A DNA stretch of 64,000 nt from Synergistaceae bacterium (GCA_017450125.1 JAFSWZ010000014.1:1-64000), one strand, 5' to 3'; counted from the first letter of the stretch, positions 43,179 to 51,815 are shown. The notes: a model not told the origin generated them from the sequence alone. Made by a program: numbers and translations.

Positions 43179-44213
43179 ATGAAGAGAAGGGCATTCATTC
43201 TGACGGAGATACTTACCGGGCTGATGCTGCAGTCCATGTTCATCATCACGCTGTTCGGAGCGTTCTACATGCTGCTGACGTTCGGGACGAGTACACAGCA
43301 GACGTTGGCGGCGAATGATTCGGGGCAGACGGTTATCAATTACGTGGACAACAGGATACGCAACGCCGGGCTTGGGCTGTGGAAGTGCGGGAGTCCTCTG
43401 GGTGTGGCTGAAGCGTTAGGGCTGACGCAGGGCACACCGACGATGACGGCTCTGACGACCCCGAAAGGCGGCGGCTATATACCGTTCGACCTGCCGGTGG
43501 CTGTGCTGTCGTCGGAGAAGGGAAGCATCGGCAGTGTGCTCGTTACTGTGTCGGAGGACGGAGTGTATGAGGGGAATGTTCTTGTGCTGCTCCATGCCCA
43601 CAAGGATAACGACAAGAATCTTGCCGTGCTGAAGAAGAGCGTGGCTAGCAGCGACGCAGTAATAGCGGCAGGCGGAAACGAGACCTTCAAGTTCATAAAG
43701 TTTGGTGAGAAGCTCACGACTAACTTCAGTTTCTTACAGATGAACGCTAACATCAAAGGCTGGGCTGTTACGGAGGCTTCAGGTGTACCGTTCCGCGTGA
43801 GGGATTATCAGCAGGTAGATACAAAAAAGTCGTACAACTTTTCCATATATTCTCCGTACAAGGGGGTAACTATTCACCCGATGAGCGAGCTCCTCAACCT
43901 CGAGTGCCAGAAGCTCTGGGCGGAAAGCAACAGCTTCTACTTCGCGAACATAGACGACAGCGGCACAAACTGGAACAAGCACCCCCACACCTCCGGCATC
44001 CTCGAACTCCACATGACGCTTGACACCAAACCCGCAATCCCAATCCTCGACCTGCAGGTTCTCGTGAGCGAAGGCCTCCGCGACGACGGACAGACAACTT
44101 CATGCCCGCCGAACTGGCCGAGCTCCTACTGGAAGAGCGAGTTCGGACAGCACAGGGTTCACGTCTCGCAGGCCGCGTGGAAGCTCTACAACCTTGCGCC
44201 TCTGTTCCATTAG
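43179..44213 (+). CDS. PilW-like type IV pilin-like protein
   Basis: A 344-residue protein. ATG at 43179 follows AAAGGGGGAACG; an upstream in-frame start at 43152 is less likely. The N-terminus KRRAFILTEILTGLMLQSMFIITLFGAFY is a prepilin-like short basic leader and hydrophobic helix, with Glu at the position expected for +5 (cleavage likely before FILTE). The following region (GQTVINYVDNRIRNAGLGLW) matches PilW-type minor pilins. The rest is a large periplasmic/extracellular domain. Likely part of a type IV pilus or pseudopilus, but no neighbouring pilus genes are seen. Confidence 0.75.
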   Translation: MKRRAFILTEILTGLMLQSMFIITLFGAFYMLLTFGTSTQQTLAANDSGQTVINYVDNRIRNAGLGLWKCGSPLGVAEALGLTQGTPTMTALTTPKGGGYIPFDLPVAVLSSEKGSIGSVLVTVSEDGVYEGNVLVLLHAHKDNDKNLAVLKKSVASSDAVIAAGGNETFKFIKFGEKLTTNFSFLQMNANIKGWAVTEASGVPFRVRDYQQVDTKKSYNFSIYSPYKGVTIHPMSELLNLECQKLWAESNSFYFANIDDSGTNWNKHPHTSGILELHMTLDTKPAIPILDLQVLVSEGLRDDGQTTSCPPNWPSSYWKSEFGQHRVHVSQAAWKLYNLAPLFH

Positions 44214-45556
44214 CCGAGAACGCCGGACAGTGCACCGCTTACGTGCGACACCCTGACTAGCTCGATGCCCGAGAACTTCACCTGTTCCCGCGAACTAACT
44301 ACAGCAGCGTGAAACCCCAGACGTGCCGCCTCGCGCAAACGGAGTTCAATCCGCGTTACAGGCCTGACTTCCCCCGCAAGCCCAACCTCGCCCAGCCAGC
44401 AGATCCCGGGCTTCAGGGGAATGTTCTTCAATGCAGAAGCTATCGCCGCACATGCCCCCAAATCCGCGCTCGGGTCTTGAAGGCTCAATCCCCCAGCAAC
44501 GTTGATATACAGGTCGTGATTGTTCGTCGAAACACTGCACCGCCTATCGATTACCGCCGTCAAAAGCTGGAAACGGTTAAGCTCAATTCCGCGCGATGTC
44601 CTGCGTGGGTAAGGAAATGTCGTCCGCACTGCGAGTGTCTGAATCTCCGCCGCAAGAGGCGTGCTCCCCTCGAGGGCTATCGTCATCGCTACCCCCGCAA
44701 CGGCGGAGTCATCCCTGTTCCAGTAAAGCCCGCTCTTGTCGGTTACGGGAGAAAGCCCGTCCTCCTTCATCTCGAACACTCCAAGTTCATCGGTGTTGCC
44801 GTAACGGTTCTTCTGCGCACGAAGCATCCTGTATGAAGAGTAGCCCTCGCCCGAAAAGTTCAGCACAGTATCTACCATGTGTTCAAGCATCATAGGCCCG
44901 GCTATCTTCCCGTCTTTCGTGATGTGGCCGATAAGCACCGCAGGAATGTTCTTCTCACGCGCGCAGTCAATCACACGCTGGGCAACTGCACGAACCTGCG
45001 TTACTGTTCCCGGCCAGCCCGAAGCTCCTTCTGTGCTCATTGCCTGAACGCTGTCCAGCACAAAGAACGCAAACTCCCTGCCGTCAAGGTTACGTAACGC
45101 GTCCTCGATGTCAGAGCCGGAGTACAGGTAGAGGTTCTCTGTTGCAGTGTTGAGCCTAGCTGCCCGAAGTGCTACCTGAGCATCACTCTCCTCGCCCGAA
45201 ATGTACAGAACAGGAGCGTTGTAGTTTTTCGCGACGCTTCCCGCCGCCTGAAGCAGAAGCGTAGACTTCCCGATGCCGGGCTGTCCTCCGATTAACACGA
45301 CTCCGCCGGGCACTAACCCTCCGCCGAGTACACGGTCAAGCTCGCTGATGCCCGTAGTGATTCTCTGCGGTGGCGCAACATCGAGGGCACTGATTACCTG
45401 AACGCGCGGGGATGAAGACACTGCCGCAGGCTTCGGCGAGTCGTCGAACTCCTCGAACGTTCCCCACGAACCGCATGAAGGACATTTGCCGGTTTTGGTG
45501 GTCGTGATGTGTCCGCATTCTACGCAAATATATTTTGTGATTTTCGTGTTTGCCAT
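44210..45556 (-). CDS. radA: DNA repair protein RadA/Sms
   Basis: A 448-residue protein: N-terminal zinc finger CVECG/CPSCG (~8-30), RecA-like core with Walker A GGQPGIGKSTLL (~92), Walker B-like FFVLDSVQAM (~170), the RadA-specific KNRYGNTDELGVFEM (~258) and a C-terminal Lon-protease-like domain without active-site function. It remodels recombination intermediates and promotes branch migration. Convergent with the pilin-like gene by four overlapping bases. Confidence 0.96.
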   Translation of the reverse strand: MANTKITKYICVECGHITTTKTGKCPSCGSWGTFEEFDDSPKPAAVSSSPRVQVISALDVAPPQRITTGISELDRVLGGGLVPGGVVLIGGQPGIGKSTLLLQAAGSVAKNYNAPVLYISGEESDAQVALRAARLNTATENLYLYSGSDIEDALRNLDGREFAFFVLDSVQAMSTEGASGWPGTVTQVRAVAQRVIDCAREKNIPAVLIGHITKDGKIAGPMMLEHMVDTVLNFSGEGYSSYRMLRAQKNRYGNTDELGVFEMKEDGLSPVTDKSGLYWNRDDSAVAGVAMTIALEGSTPLAAEIQTLAVRTTFPYPRRTSRGIELNRFQLLTAVIDRRCSVSTNNHDLYINVAGGLSLQDPSADLGACAAIASALKNIPLKPGICWLGEVGLAGEVRPVTRIELRLREAARLGFHAAVVSSREQVKFSGIELVRVSHVSGALSGVLG

Positions 45557-45605
45557 AATATATAATCATACTATGCATACAAAATTTTTCAGAGGGGGAA
45601 TAACG

Positions 45606-46865
45606 TTGCACGCTATCGAGAAGATTCTAATGAAGAACAGCGGCAGAAGCTCCATACAGACCGGCGAAATCGTCAGCGCAAAAATAGACTTTGCCGAGAT
45701 TAATGACCTCTACCTTCAGACGGTGTACTCGTTCTACGAGATGGGAGGCCAGCACGTCTGGGACAACACGCGTTGTGCGTTCGTGTTCGACCATTACGCA
45801 CCGTGCCCGGACATCAAGAGTGCGAAGAACCACAAGGCTATGCGTGAGTTCGCCATCAAGAACAACCTCAAGTATCACTTCGACACCAACACCGGCGTGT
45901 GCCATCAGGTCTTGGCCGAAGCAGGGTTAATCTATCCCGGAATGATTGTCGTCGAGACTGACAGCCACACCACGACACAGGGAGCTTTCGGCGCGATGGG
46001 CACAGGCTGCGGAGCTACGGACATGGCAACAATACTGATGACCGGCGAGCTGTGGTTCAGAGTGCCGGAGGTCATCGAGGTCAGGCTTGAGGGTGAAGCA
46101 CCCAAAGGCGTTTTCCCGAAGGATGTTGTGCTTGCGGTGCTCGGACGGATAAGAGCAGACGGGGCAGTCTACAAGGCTATAGACTTCACGGGGAGCTACG
46201 TTGACGCGCTCGGTGTCGCGGGGAGAATGACGATCTGCAACATGGCCGTTGAGATGGGAGCGAAGACCGCCTACATGCAGCCGAATCAGGAAGTGCTGGA
46301 TTTCGTGGGCAAACGTGCGGTGCGTCCGTTCGAGGTTCAGTTCACGGACAAGGGGTATCACTACGCAGAAAGCTACGTGTTCGACGTGAGCACTCTCGAG
46401 CCGGAGCTGGCCTGCCCGTCAAGCGTCGAGAACGTTCACACGCTCGCAAGTGTCGTCGCGCAGGGAGAAGTGAAGCTCAATCAGGGGTACATAGGCTCAT
46501 GCACTGGCGGAAGAGTTGAGGATATTGCGGTTGCGGCCAAGATTCTGAGGGGCAAGCACATTCCAGAGTACACGCGGCTTGTAGTGATTCCTGCGTCGCG
46601 CGAGGTAATGCTCGAGTGCATCGCTAGGGGCTACATCACTGACCTCATGAATGCCGGAGCAACTATCTCGACTCCGGGCTGCGGTGCGTGTCTCGGTGCT
46701 CATGAGGGTATTCTTGCGCCCGGCGAAGTCTGCATTACCAGCACCAACAGGAACTTTCCGGGACGTATGGGCTCGACGGAAGCGAAGATGTACCTTGCCA
46801 GCCCTGCGACGGTTGCGGCGAGCATGGTGAACGGGAAAATCACAGACCCGCGCGAATTTCTCTAG
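45606..46865 (+). CDS. 3-isopropylmalate dehydratase/homoaconitase-type large subunit
   Basis: A 419-residue aconitase-superfamily large subunit. TTG at 45606 chosen because AGAGGGGGA lies at the right distance; an ATG at 45573 is possible. DHYAPCPDIKSAKNHKAMREFA, VETDSHTTTQGAFGAMGTGCGATDMA, the cluster cysteine in NQGYIGSCTGGRVEDI (~298) and the pair in TPGCGACLGAHEG (~358, 361) are visible. It hydrates/dehydrates a 2-hydroxy-tricarboxylate via its 4Fe-4S cluster. The short form resembles LeuC2/homoaconitase enzymes; no leuA or leuB lies nearby, so isopropylmalate, homoaconitate and dimethylmalate are all possible substrates. Confidence 0.88.
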   Translation: MHAIEKILMKNSGRSSIQTGEIVSAKIDFAEINDLYLQTVYSFYEMGGQHVWDNTRCAFVFDHYAPCPDIKSAKNHKAMREFAIKNNLKYHFDTNTGVCHQVLAEAGLIYPGMIVVETDSHTTTQGAFGAMGTGCGATDMATILMTGELWFRVPEVIEVRLEGEAPKGVFPKDVVLAVLGRIRADGAVYKAIDFTGSYVDALGVAGRMTICNMAVEMGAKTAYMQPNQEVLDFVGKRAVRPFEVQFTDKGYHYAESYVFDVSTLEPELACPSSVENVHTLASVVAQGEVKLNQGYIGSCTGGRVEDIAVAAKILRGKHIPEYTRLVVIPASREVMLECIARGYITDLMNAGATISTPGCGACLGAHEGILAPGEVCITSTNRNFPGRMGSTEAKMYLASPATVAASMVNGKITDPREFL

Positions 46866-46877
46866 AGGAGGCAGACA

Positions 46878-47381
46878 ATGAAGACTGTACTTACAGGCAA
46901 ATGTATAGTAATCGGCGACAACATCGACACTGACCAGATATATCCGGGCCGTTTCCTCGCAATCACTGACCCGAAAGAGATAGGCTCTCACTGCCTCTGC
47001 GGAGTCAGCGAGGACATTTCCCCTAACTTTCCGCAGGGAGGTTTCGTTGTGGCGGGGCGTAACTTCGGGTGCGGGTCGTCGCGCGAACATGCTCCGATTG
47101 CACTGCTCAACATGGGAGCAGTCGCGGTCTTGGCCGACTCGTTCGCACGGATATTCTTCAGGAACGCCGTAAATCTCGGACTCCTGCCCATAATCTGCAA
47201 GGGGTTAAGCCAGCACGTCAAGGCCGGACAAACTTTGACGCTCGACCTCGACAAAGGAACAGTGAAGGTTGAGGAGACAGGAGAAGAGTACGAGTGCGAG
47301 AAGCTGGGGGAACAGGCGATGAAGATTCTGGAAGCCGGAGGGATTAAGCCTCTGATGCGGGCAAGGTTCGCAGGGAAATAG
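46878..47381 (+). CDS. 3-isopropylmalate dehydratase-type small subunit
   Basis: A 167-residue small subunit partner: GDNIDTDQIYPGRFLAITDP near the start, AGRNFGCGSSREHAPIALLNMGAVAVLADSFARIFFRNAVNLGLLP in the middle, giving the substrate-binding SSREHA loop. Twelve bases after the large subunit, with GGAGG upstream. Its 3' end overlaps the convergent HxlR gene by 38 bases. Confidence 0.9.
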   Translation: MKTVLTGKCIVIGDNIDTDQIYPGRFLAITDPKEIGSHCLCGVSEDISPNFPQGGFVVAGRNFGCGSSREHAPIALLNMGAVAVLADSFARIFFRNAVNLGLLPIICKGLSQHVKAGQTLTLDLDKGTVKVEETGEEYECEKLGEQAMKILEAGGIKPLMRARFAGK

Positions 47382-47697
47382 CTTCCTTGTAGGATTTTCC
47401 CCAGTCCTCCATAACGTGAAGCACGGGCTTTAACGTCATGCCCAGTTCGCTCAGCTGGTACTCAACGCACGGAGGCCGAGAGTTATAGACCTTGCGGGAA
47501 ATCAGCCCGTCAAGTTCCATCGAGCGCAGGGATTCAGTGAGGACTTTATGGCTTATGCCGGACAGACTGCGCTTGAGCTCGTTGAACCTGCAGGGCTTTA
47601 TGAGGAGCTCGCGGATAACAAGCAGCTTCCATTTGCTGCCGATTAACTGTATTGCTGTTGCGGCCGGACATTCCGGGAGTTCGTGTTTGTGAATCAT
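47344..47697 (-). CDS. HxlR/DUF24 family redox-type transcriptional regulator
   Basis: A 117-residue winged-helix protein: QLIGSKWKLLVIRELLIKPCRFNELKRSLSGISHKVLTESLRSMELDGLISRKVYNSRPPCVEYQLSELG is the DUF24 signature. Cys10 in ECPAA is at the conserved N-terminal position used for thiol sensing in DUF24 regulators such as HypR and YodB. It is divergent from the CGG-peptide operon (100-base spacer), whose last gene is a nitroreductase, the typical DUF24 target. A TATAAT only ~9 bases before its ATG suggests a very short leader. Confidence 0.9.
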   Translation of the reverse strand: MIHKHELPECPAATAIQLIGSKWKLLVIRELLIKPCRFNELKRSLSGISHKVLTESLRSMELDGLISRKVYNSRPPCVEYQLSELGMTLKPVLHVMEDWGKSYKEAISLRTLPASEA

Positions 47698-47735
47698 AGT
47701 ACTGATTATACATGCGGTTACAAATTAGTGCGTTC

Positions 47736-47764
47736 TTGCGGGATTACGTGATGTTGTCTATCAT
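47736..47764 (+). promoter_or_regulatory. Candidate promoter of the CGG-peptide operon
   Basis: TTGCGG at 47736 and TATCAT at 47759 are separated by exactly 17 bases and lie ~34 bases before the peptide start, in the divergent spacer with the HxlR gene. Confidence 0.5.
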
Positions 47765-47797
47765 GCGGAGCAAAATCATTCACAGGAGGCAGCATCA

Positions 47798-47932
47798 ATG
47801 GCACTCAAAGACTTAGCAGACTGGGGCAGCAAGGCTTCATCATGCGGAGGACAGAAACCGTCGGCTTGCGGCGGAAAGAAAGACGTATCATGCGGAGGAA
47901 GCAAACCCTCAGCTTGCGGCGGAAAGAAATAA
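47798..47932 (+). CDS. 44-residue CGG-repeat peptide, putative radical SAM substrate (RiPP precursor)
   Basis: A 44-residue peptide: leader-like MALKDLADWGSKAS, then four Cys-Gly-Gly units spaced about eight residues (SSCGGQKP, SACGGKKD, VSCGGSKP, SACGGKK). The repeat has the form (S/A)CGG-x-K. AGGAGG lies eight bases upstream. The layout, with a radical SAM/SPASM gene directly after it, fits ACGX-repeat type RiPP precursors, as far as I recall that family. Cysteines would be sites of thioether or other crosslinks (inference). No leader protease or exporter is seen nearby. Confidence 0.75.
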   Translation: MALKDLADWGSKASSCGGQKPSACGGKKDVSCGGSKPSACGGKK

Positions 47933-47940
47933 CTGACACG

Positions 47941-47970
47941 ATACCCCGTTCACAAGGCGGGGTATATTTG
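47941..47970 (+). terminator. Attenuator-like hairpin between peptide and radical SAM gene
   Basis: A perfect 8-bp stem ATACCCCG/CGGGGTAT with a 9-base loop ends in a weak ATTTG. It would give partial termination and also covers the region just before the radical SAM start, lowering enzyme level relative to peptide. Confidence 0.6.
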
Positions 47971-47975
47971 TGCAC

Positions 47976-49007
47976 ATGCGATACTTCTCGTTTCAGTGGC
48001 ACATCACCGACGAATGCGACCAGCGGTGCAAACACTGCTACATATACTCAGGCGAAAACACACACGCTCCCGAGAGCATGACGCTTGACGGCATTCAGCG
48101 CGTGTTCTCGAACTGCCTGAACTTCTGCGGGACTTTCGGGCGGATACCATACTTCTACATTACGGGAGGAGACCCGATACTTCACCCAAACTTCTGGGAG
48201 CTCCTCGAAACTTTCCATGAACACAATATAGGCTTCTCGATTCTCGGCAACCCCTTCCACATTGACGCGGACACCTGCAGAAGGCTTAAGGTTCTCGGCT
48301 GTGAGAAGTACCAGCTCTCGATTGACGGCCTCCGTGAGACGCACGACTACTTCAGGAAGCCGGGCTCATTCGACGCGACATTGAACGCCGTCAAGACCAT
48401 CAACGATGCCGGAATATGCTCGGTCATAATGTCTACCGTCTCAGGCCGGAACATTCACGAGATACCGGGCGTGATTGATGTCGCTGTAGAGCGTGATGCT
48501 GAAGTGTTCTCGTTCGCGCGGTACTGTCCGACACACGAAGGCGAGACCAACGGCATAACTCCGAGTGAGTACCGCGAATTTCTCGGACTGTGCGACGAAA
48601 AGTTCAGGTATTACGAGAGCAGGGGCTGCCGGACATACTTTGACCGCAAAGACCACCTGTGGACCCTATACGATCACGGGCGGGGACGATTCACGATACC
48701 AGAATCCGCCGAACGTGGCATAATTTACGGCGGGTGCAACTGCGGAAACGCTCATTTGACCATCCTTCCGACGGGAGAGGTTTACGCCTGCAGAAGGGTC
48801 AAGGGCAGCAAGGTAGGCAATGCATTAACTGACAGACTCGCTGATTTGTGGCTGAATGAGATGGAACGTTACAGGGAATATAATAGATTCGTGAAGTGTT
48901 CGAGGTGCGAGCTATTGGCATATTGTCGCGGATGCCCTGCAGTCGCTACAGGAACACACGGAGATTTTTACGCGGAAGACCCGCAATGCTGGAAGGAGAT
49001 ACAATGA
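47976..49007 (+). CDS. Radical SAM/SPASM peptide maturase
   Basis: A 343-residue enzyme (ATG 47976; GTG 47970 also possible, no strong ribosome binding site). The radical SAM cluster motif is CDQRCKHC (~14-21); YITGGDPILHP (~63) and LSIDGLRETHDYFR (~117) follow. The C-terminal SPASM-type region has CNCGNAHLTILPTGEVYACRR and CSRCELLAYCRGCPA with a last Cys in DPQCW, ligands for auxiliary 4Fe-4S clusters. Such enzymes modify Cys-containing peptides. Its TGA overlaps the nitroreductase ATG. Confidence 0.88.
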   Translation: MRYFSFQWHITDECDQRCKHCYIYSGENTHAPESMTLDGIQRVFSNCLNFCGTFGRIPYFYITGGDPILHPNFWELLETFHEHNIGFSILGNPFHIDADTCRRLKVLGCEKYQLSIDGLRETHDYFRKPGSFDATLNAVKTINDAGICSVIMSTVSGRNIHEIPGVIDVAVERDAEVFSFARYCPTHEGETNGITPSEYREFLGLCDEKFRYYESRGCRTYFDRKDHLWTLYDHGRGRFTIPESAERGIIYGGCNCGNAHLTILPTGEVYACRRVKGSKVGNALTDRLADLWLNEMERYREYNRFVKCSRCELLAYCRGCPAVATGTHGDFYAEDPQCWKEIQ

Positions 49008-49585
49008 TGGACATTATAGACGTAATCAGGACGAGGCACTCAATCAGGAAATACTTGGCCAAGCAGATAGAGCGCGGAGACCTCGAGAAAATCATAGAGG
49101 CCGGGCTTCGCGCACCGAACGCAGGCGGACGGCAGGGAAGCATAATCATCGGCATTCACGACGCAAGACTCGCCGAGCTTGTCGGGAAGCTCAACGTTGC
49201 ACAGTTCGACAGGTCTGCGCTTCTGGGCAGCTATGTCTCTGATGAACAGCCCAGCATCATCGATGACCCGTCAATCAAGAGCGGGTTCTACGGTGCTCCG
49301 TGCGTGTGCGCGGTCTTCGGGCCGGAGGATTTTCTGTACAGCGTGGCGGATGCGTTCTGCTGTGCCGAGAACATGATTCTTGAGGCTCACTCAATCGGGC
49401 TGTCGTCATGCATAGTTGCGAGAGGCGAGGAGACTTTCACCAGCCCCGAAGGCCGGAAGCTCCTGAAGGAGTGGGAGATTCCCGAAGGCTACACGGCAAG
49501 ATGCTTCGTGCTGCTGGGGTATATTGACGGTCCTGAACCTTCCCCCAAGAAACTGCATGAAGGAAGATTCAGGATTGTGGGGTAA
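49004..49585 (+). CDS. Nitroreductase family flavoprotein
   Basis: A 193-residue FMN-dependent oxidoreductase: MMDIIDVIRTRHSIRKY (FMN phosphate contacts R-x-SxR), LRAPNAGGRQ, then CAENMILEAHSIGLSSCIVA and a C-terminal LGY segment. It starts on the ATGA overlap with the radical SAM gene, so it is translationally coupled and probably acts in the same pathway, for example as a reductase or dehydrogenase on the peptide, or as an electrophile reductase controlled by the HxlR regulator. Confidence 0.9.
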   Translation: MMDIIDVIRTRHSIRKYLAKQIERGDLEKIIEAGLRAPNAGGRQGSIIIGIHDARLAELVGKLNVAQFDRSALLGSYVSDEQPSIIDDPSIKSGFYGAPCVCAVFGPEDFLYSVADAFCCAENMILEAHSIGLSSCIVARGEETFTSPEGRKLLKEWEIPEGYTARCFVLLGYIDGPEPSPKKLHEGRFRIVG

Positions 49586-49610
49586 TCGCCGCAATGGGAA
49601 GGCTGAAGGT

Positions 49611-49639
49611 TTGACAAAATAGGGGATTGTTGCTATATT
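49611..49639 (+). promoter_or_regulatory. Promoter of tRNA-Arg
   Basis: Consensus TTGACA at 49611-49616, a 17-base spacer and TATATT at 49634-49639 preceded by TGC, 19 bases before the mature tRNA. Confidence 0.85.
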
Positions 49640-49658
49640 CTTACGGTTGAACTTTTCA

Positions 49659-49734
<76 letters not shown>

Positions 49735-49781
49735 TCACAAACATTCACCGCATAAATTATCACGAAGGGAATTTTCGCTGT

Positions 49782-50726
49782 ATGTCTGTCTCTGACCGCA
49801 TCGCAAAACTGAAGCATTATTACGCGTGGAGAATGAACAAGACACGTTTCCAGCCCCACAGCAGAATAAGTTTCAGCAGAACGCCCTACATCATACGGAG
49901 AGAAGCTGACGATGTCGGACTGTTCTCCTACTTCATCACCATTCTCGGCGGGATAGACTATGCCGACCGCAAGGGCTATATCCCTGTTGTCGATATGAAG
50001 AATTACCCCAACGCGTATCTGTACCCCTCCGAACTTGGCCAAGTGAACGCGTGGGAATACTACTTTGAGCAGCCCGGTAACGTTGCGCTTGATGAAGCAC
50101 TCTCATGCAGAAAATATATTCTCGGCAAGGACTCGGCGTGTTTGTCCCGTCCTTCGCAATCTGCAGAGTTCTTTTACGGGCTTGACGGAAAGCTGGATTA
50201 CTGGCGCGGACTGTGCAGAAAGTATATCCGCTTCACTCCTGCAGTGCTCGAACGTCTCGGTGAGCTCCGCCGGAAAGCAGAAAGCAGAAGAGTGCTCGGC
50301 GTTCTGGTCAGAGGGACGGACTACGCTGCCTTGAAGCCTAAAGGCCACCCGATACCTCCGACAGCAGAACAGGCAATCGCTAAAACCCGTGAGGCTCTGC
50401 AGGAAGAAGGCTTTGATGCAGTGTACCTCGCTACTGAAGACAAAGTGATACTCGCACAATTCCGTGATGCTTTCGGGGATAAGCTGATGCTTCCTGATGC
50501 TGATTACCTCGATTATAATTACGACAATCCGAAATATCTGCCGTATGTTCAGGCATCAAGGGCAAACGACAAATACCTTCGCGGGCTGGAATATCTCGTG
50601 TCAATGCTGTTCCTGAGCAGGTGCGCAGGGTTCATCACTTCACCGACGAGCGGATCAACAGGTGTTGTGTGCCTCTCTGAAGGCTTTGAGTACCTCTATG
50701 TGTTCGCTCTCGGAGAATACCCGTAA
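49782..50726 (+). CDS. Fucosyltransferase-like glycosyltransferase
   Basis: A 314-residue protein. The C-terminal half holds VLGVLVRGTDYAALKPKGHPIPPTAEQAIAKT (~170-200), the R-G-TDY donor-binding signature of alpha-1,6-fucosyltransferase-like/NodZ-superfamily enzymes, followed by AVYLATEDKVILAQFRDAFGDKL and a SPTSGSTGV loop. It probably adds a sugar from a GDP-sugar to a surface glycan or glycoprotein. No transmembrane helix. Stands alone after the tRNA. Confidence 0.72.
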   Translation: MSVSDRIAKLKHYYAWRMNKTRFQPHSRISFSRTPYIIRREADDVGLFSYFITILGGIDYADRKGYIPVVDMKNYPNAYLYPSELGQVNAWEYYFEQPGNVALDEALSCRKYILGKDSACLSRPSQSAEFFYGLDGKLDYWRGLCRKYIRFTPAVLERLGELRRKAESRRVLGVLVRGTDYAALKPKGHPIPPTAEQAIAKTREALQEEGFDAVYLATEDKVILAQFRDAFGDKLMLPDADYLDYNYDNPKYLPYVQASRANDKYLRGLEYLVSMLFLSRCAGFITSPTSGSTGVVCLSEGFEYLYVFALGEYP

Positions 50727-50727
50727 A

Positions 50728-50753
50728 AACAAGCCCCGCACCTTTGTACGGGA
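50728..50753 (-). terminator. Terminator of the M48 protease operon
   Basis: Minus-strand stem AGTCCCG/CGGGGCT (one G-T, 10-base loop) followed by TGTTTTTA. Confidence 0.65.
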
Positions 50754-50762
50754 CTCTGTGTA

Positions 50763-51815
50763 TCACTTGAAGAATTTTGACGTTGGATGTTTGGCTCTCG
50801 CTAGGTTTATTGCCCTCATCAGGTTCTCACGAATCTTATCGGGAGGAGTTACCCCCTTCACCTGCCCCGCCGTAAAATGATTCCCTATGTACAGCGTACC
50901 GTTCACTATGTGCAGTTCATACGGTGCAAGCTCAAGCTGTAAGTACTTGTCCAGAGTTTCCCGCATTCCCGAAAGCACAGCCCTGACCTCCGCCGTCTTG
51001 TTCCCCGTCGCAACTGCAAGCCCGTCAACCGTCAGCTGAAGGTTGTTCCCGCTCTCCTTGATGTCGGTTCTGAGGAGACCCAGAGAGTACTTGCGCTCAA
51101 TGGGTATCTTGCGCTCGTGCAAGGTCTTCACCGCCGCATCAAGCCTCTTCGGAGTGTCCGGGTGGTTCATGTAAATTCCGTACTCGATTATAGGCTGTTT
51201 GTACTCCTGCTCCATGAAGTGCTCGAACAGCGTAACCATTCCCGTCGGCGAGTACCCGGATTGTATGAGTGCCTCAAGCCCCAGCCGGTCAGCTTCTGCC
51301 TCAAGCTCCCGCGTGTATGAGCTTGTGATGGCAACCTGCGCAACCTGAGCAAGGATTATCGGTGCGGCAGCTCCCCCGCTGAGGAGCATTACAGCCAGCG
51401 CACCCAGCGTAACCTTGTTGCTCTCCGCCGCCATCCGCAGACTGTGCTTCCTGTCCGCGTGAATCATTTCGTGTGCCATTACCGCCGCAAGTTCCGAGTC
51501 AGTCTTCAGCGCGTCGACTATTCCCGTCGTGAAGAAGATAAACCCTCCAGGTAAGCAGAAGGCGTTGATGGCTTCGGTCTTCACGAGACGTACTTCCCAC
51601 TTTATGCGACGGGACATGAACGGTTCAAGACGTGCCGCTATCATCTCCAGCTTCGAGACAGCCGCAGGGTCTGCAGTTATAGGCCACTCCTCGCTGATGC
51701 GCGCCATAGCCTTGCGTCCTATCTCTACTTCCTTCGCCAAGTCAGGGTCAGGCTCAGCGCAGAAAGCGCATCCCGCGCACACGAGCACAAGGATTACCGC
51801 AATAAACTTCCTCAT
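50763..51815 (-). CDS. Exported M48 family metalloprotease (lipoprotein candidate)
   Basis: A 350-residue protein with an N-terminal signal (MRKFIAVILVLVCAGC) that could be cleaved before Cys16 by signal peptidase II or after CAFCA by signal peptidase I. The zinc motif HEMIH (~115), the third ligand in ELEAEADRLGLEAL (~170) and MNHPDTPKRLDA match M48/Oma1-BepA-like proteases of the periplasm. Role: quality control of envelope proteins (family inference). Its ATG overlaps the flgN stop by four bases. Confidence 0.88.
   Translation of the reverse strand: MRKFIAVILVLVCAGCAFCAEPDPDLAKEVEIGRKAMARISEEWPITADPAAVSKLEMIAARLEPFMSRRIKWEVRLVKTEAINAFCLPGGFIFFTTGIVDALKTDSELAAVMAHEMIHADRKHSLRMAAESNKVTLGALAVMLLSGGAAAPIILAQVAQVAITSSYTRELEAEADRLGLEALIQSGYSPTGMVTLFEHFMEQEYKQPIIEYGIYMNHPDTPKRLDAAVKTLHERKIPIERKYSLGLLRTDIKESGNNLQLTVDGLAVATGNKTAEVRAVLSGMRETLDKYLQLELAPYELHIVNGTLYIGNHFTAGQVKGVTPPDKIRENLMRAINLARAKHPTSKFFK

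Noticed and set aside
44210-44213. Operon between the pilin-like gene and radA
   Set aside because: They converge; the four-base overlap is of 3' ends only.
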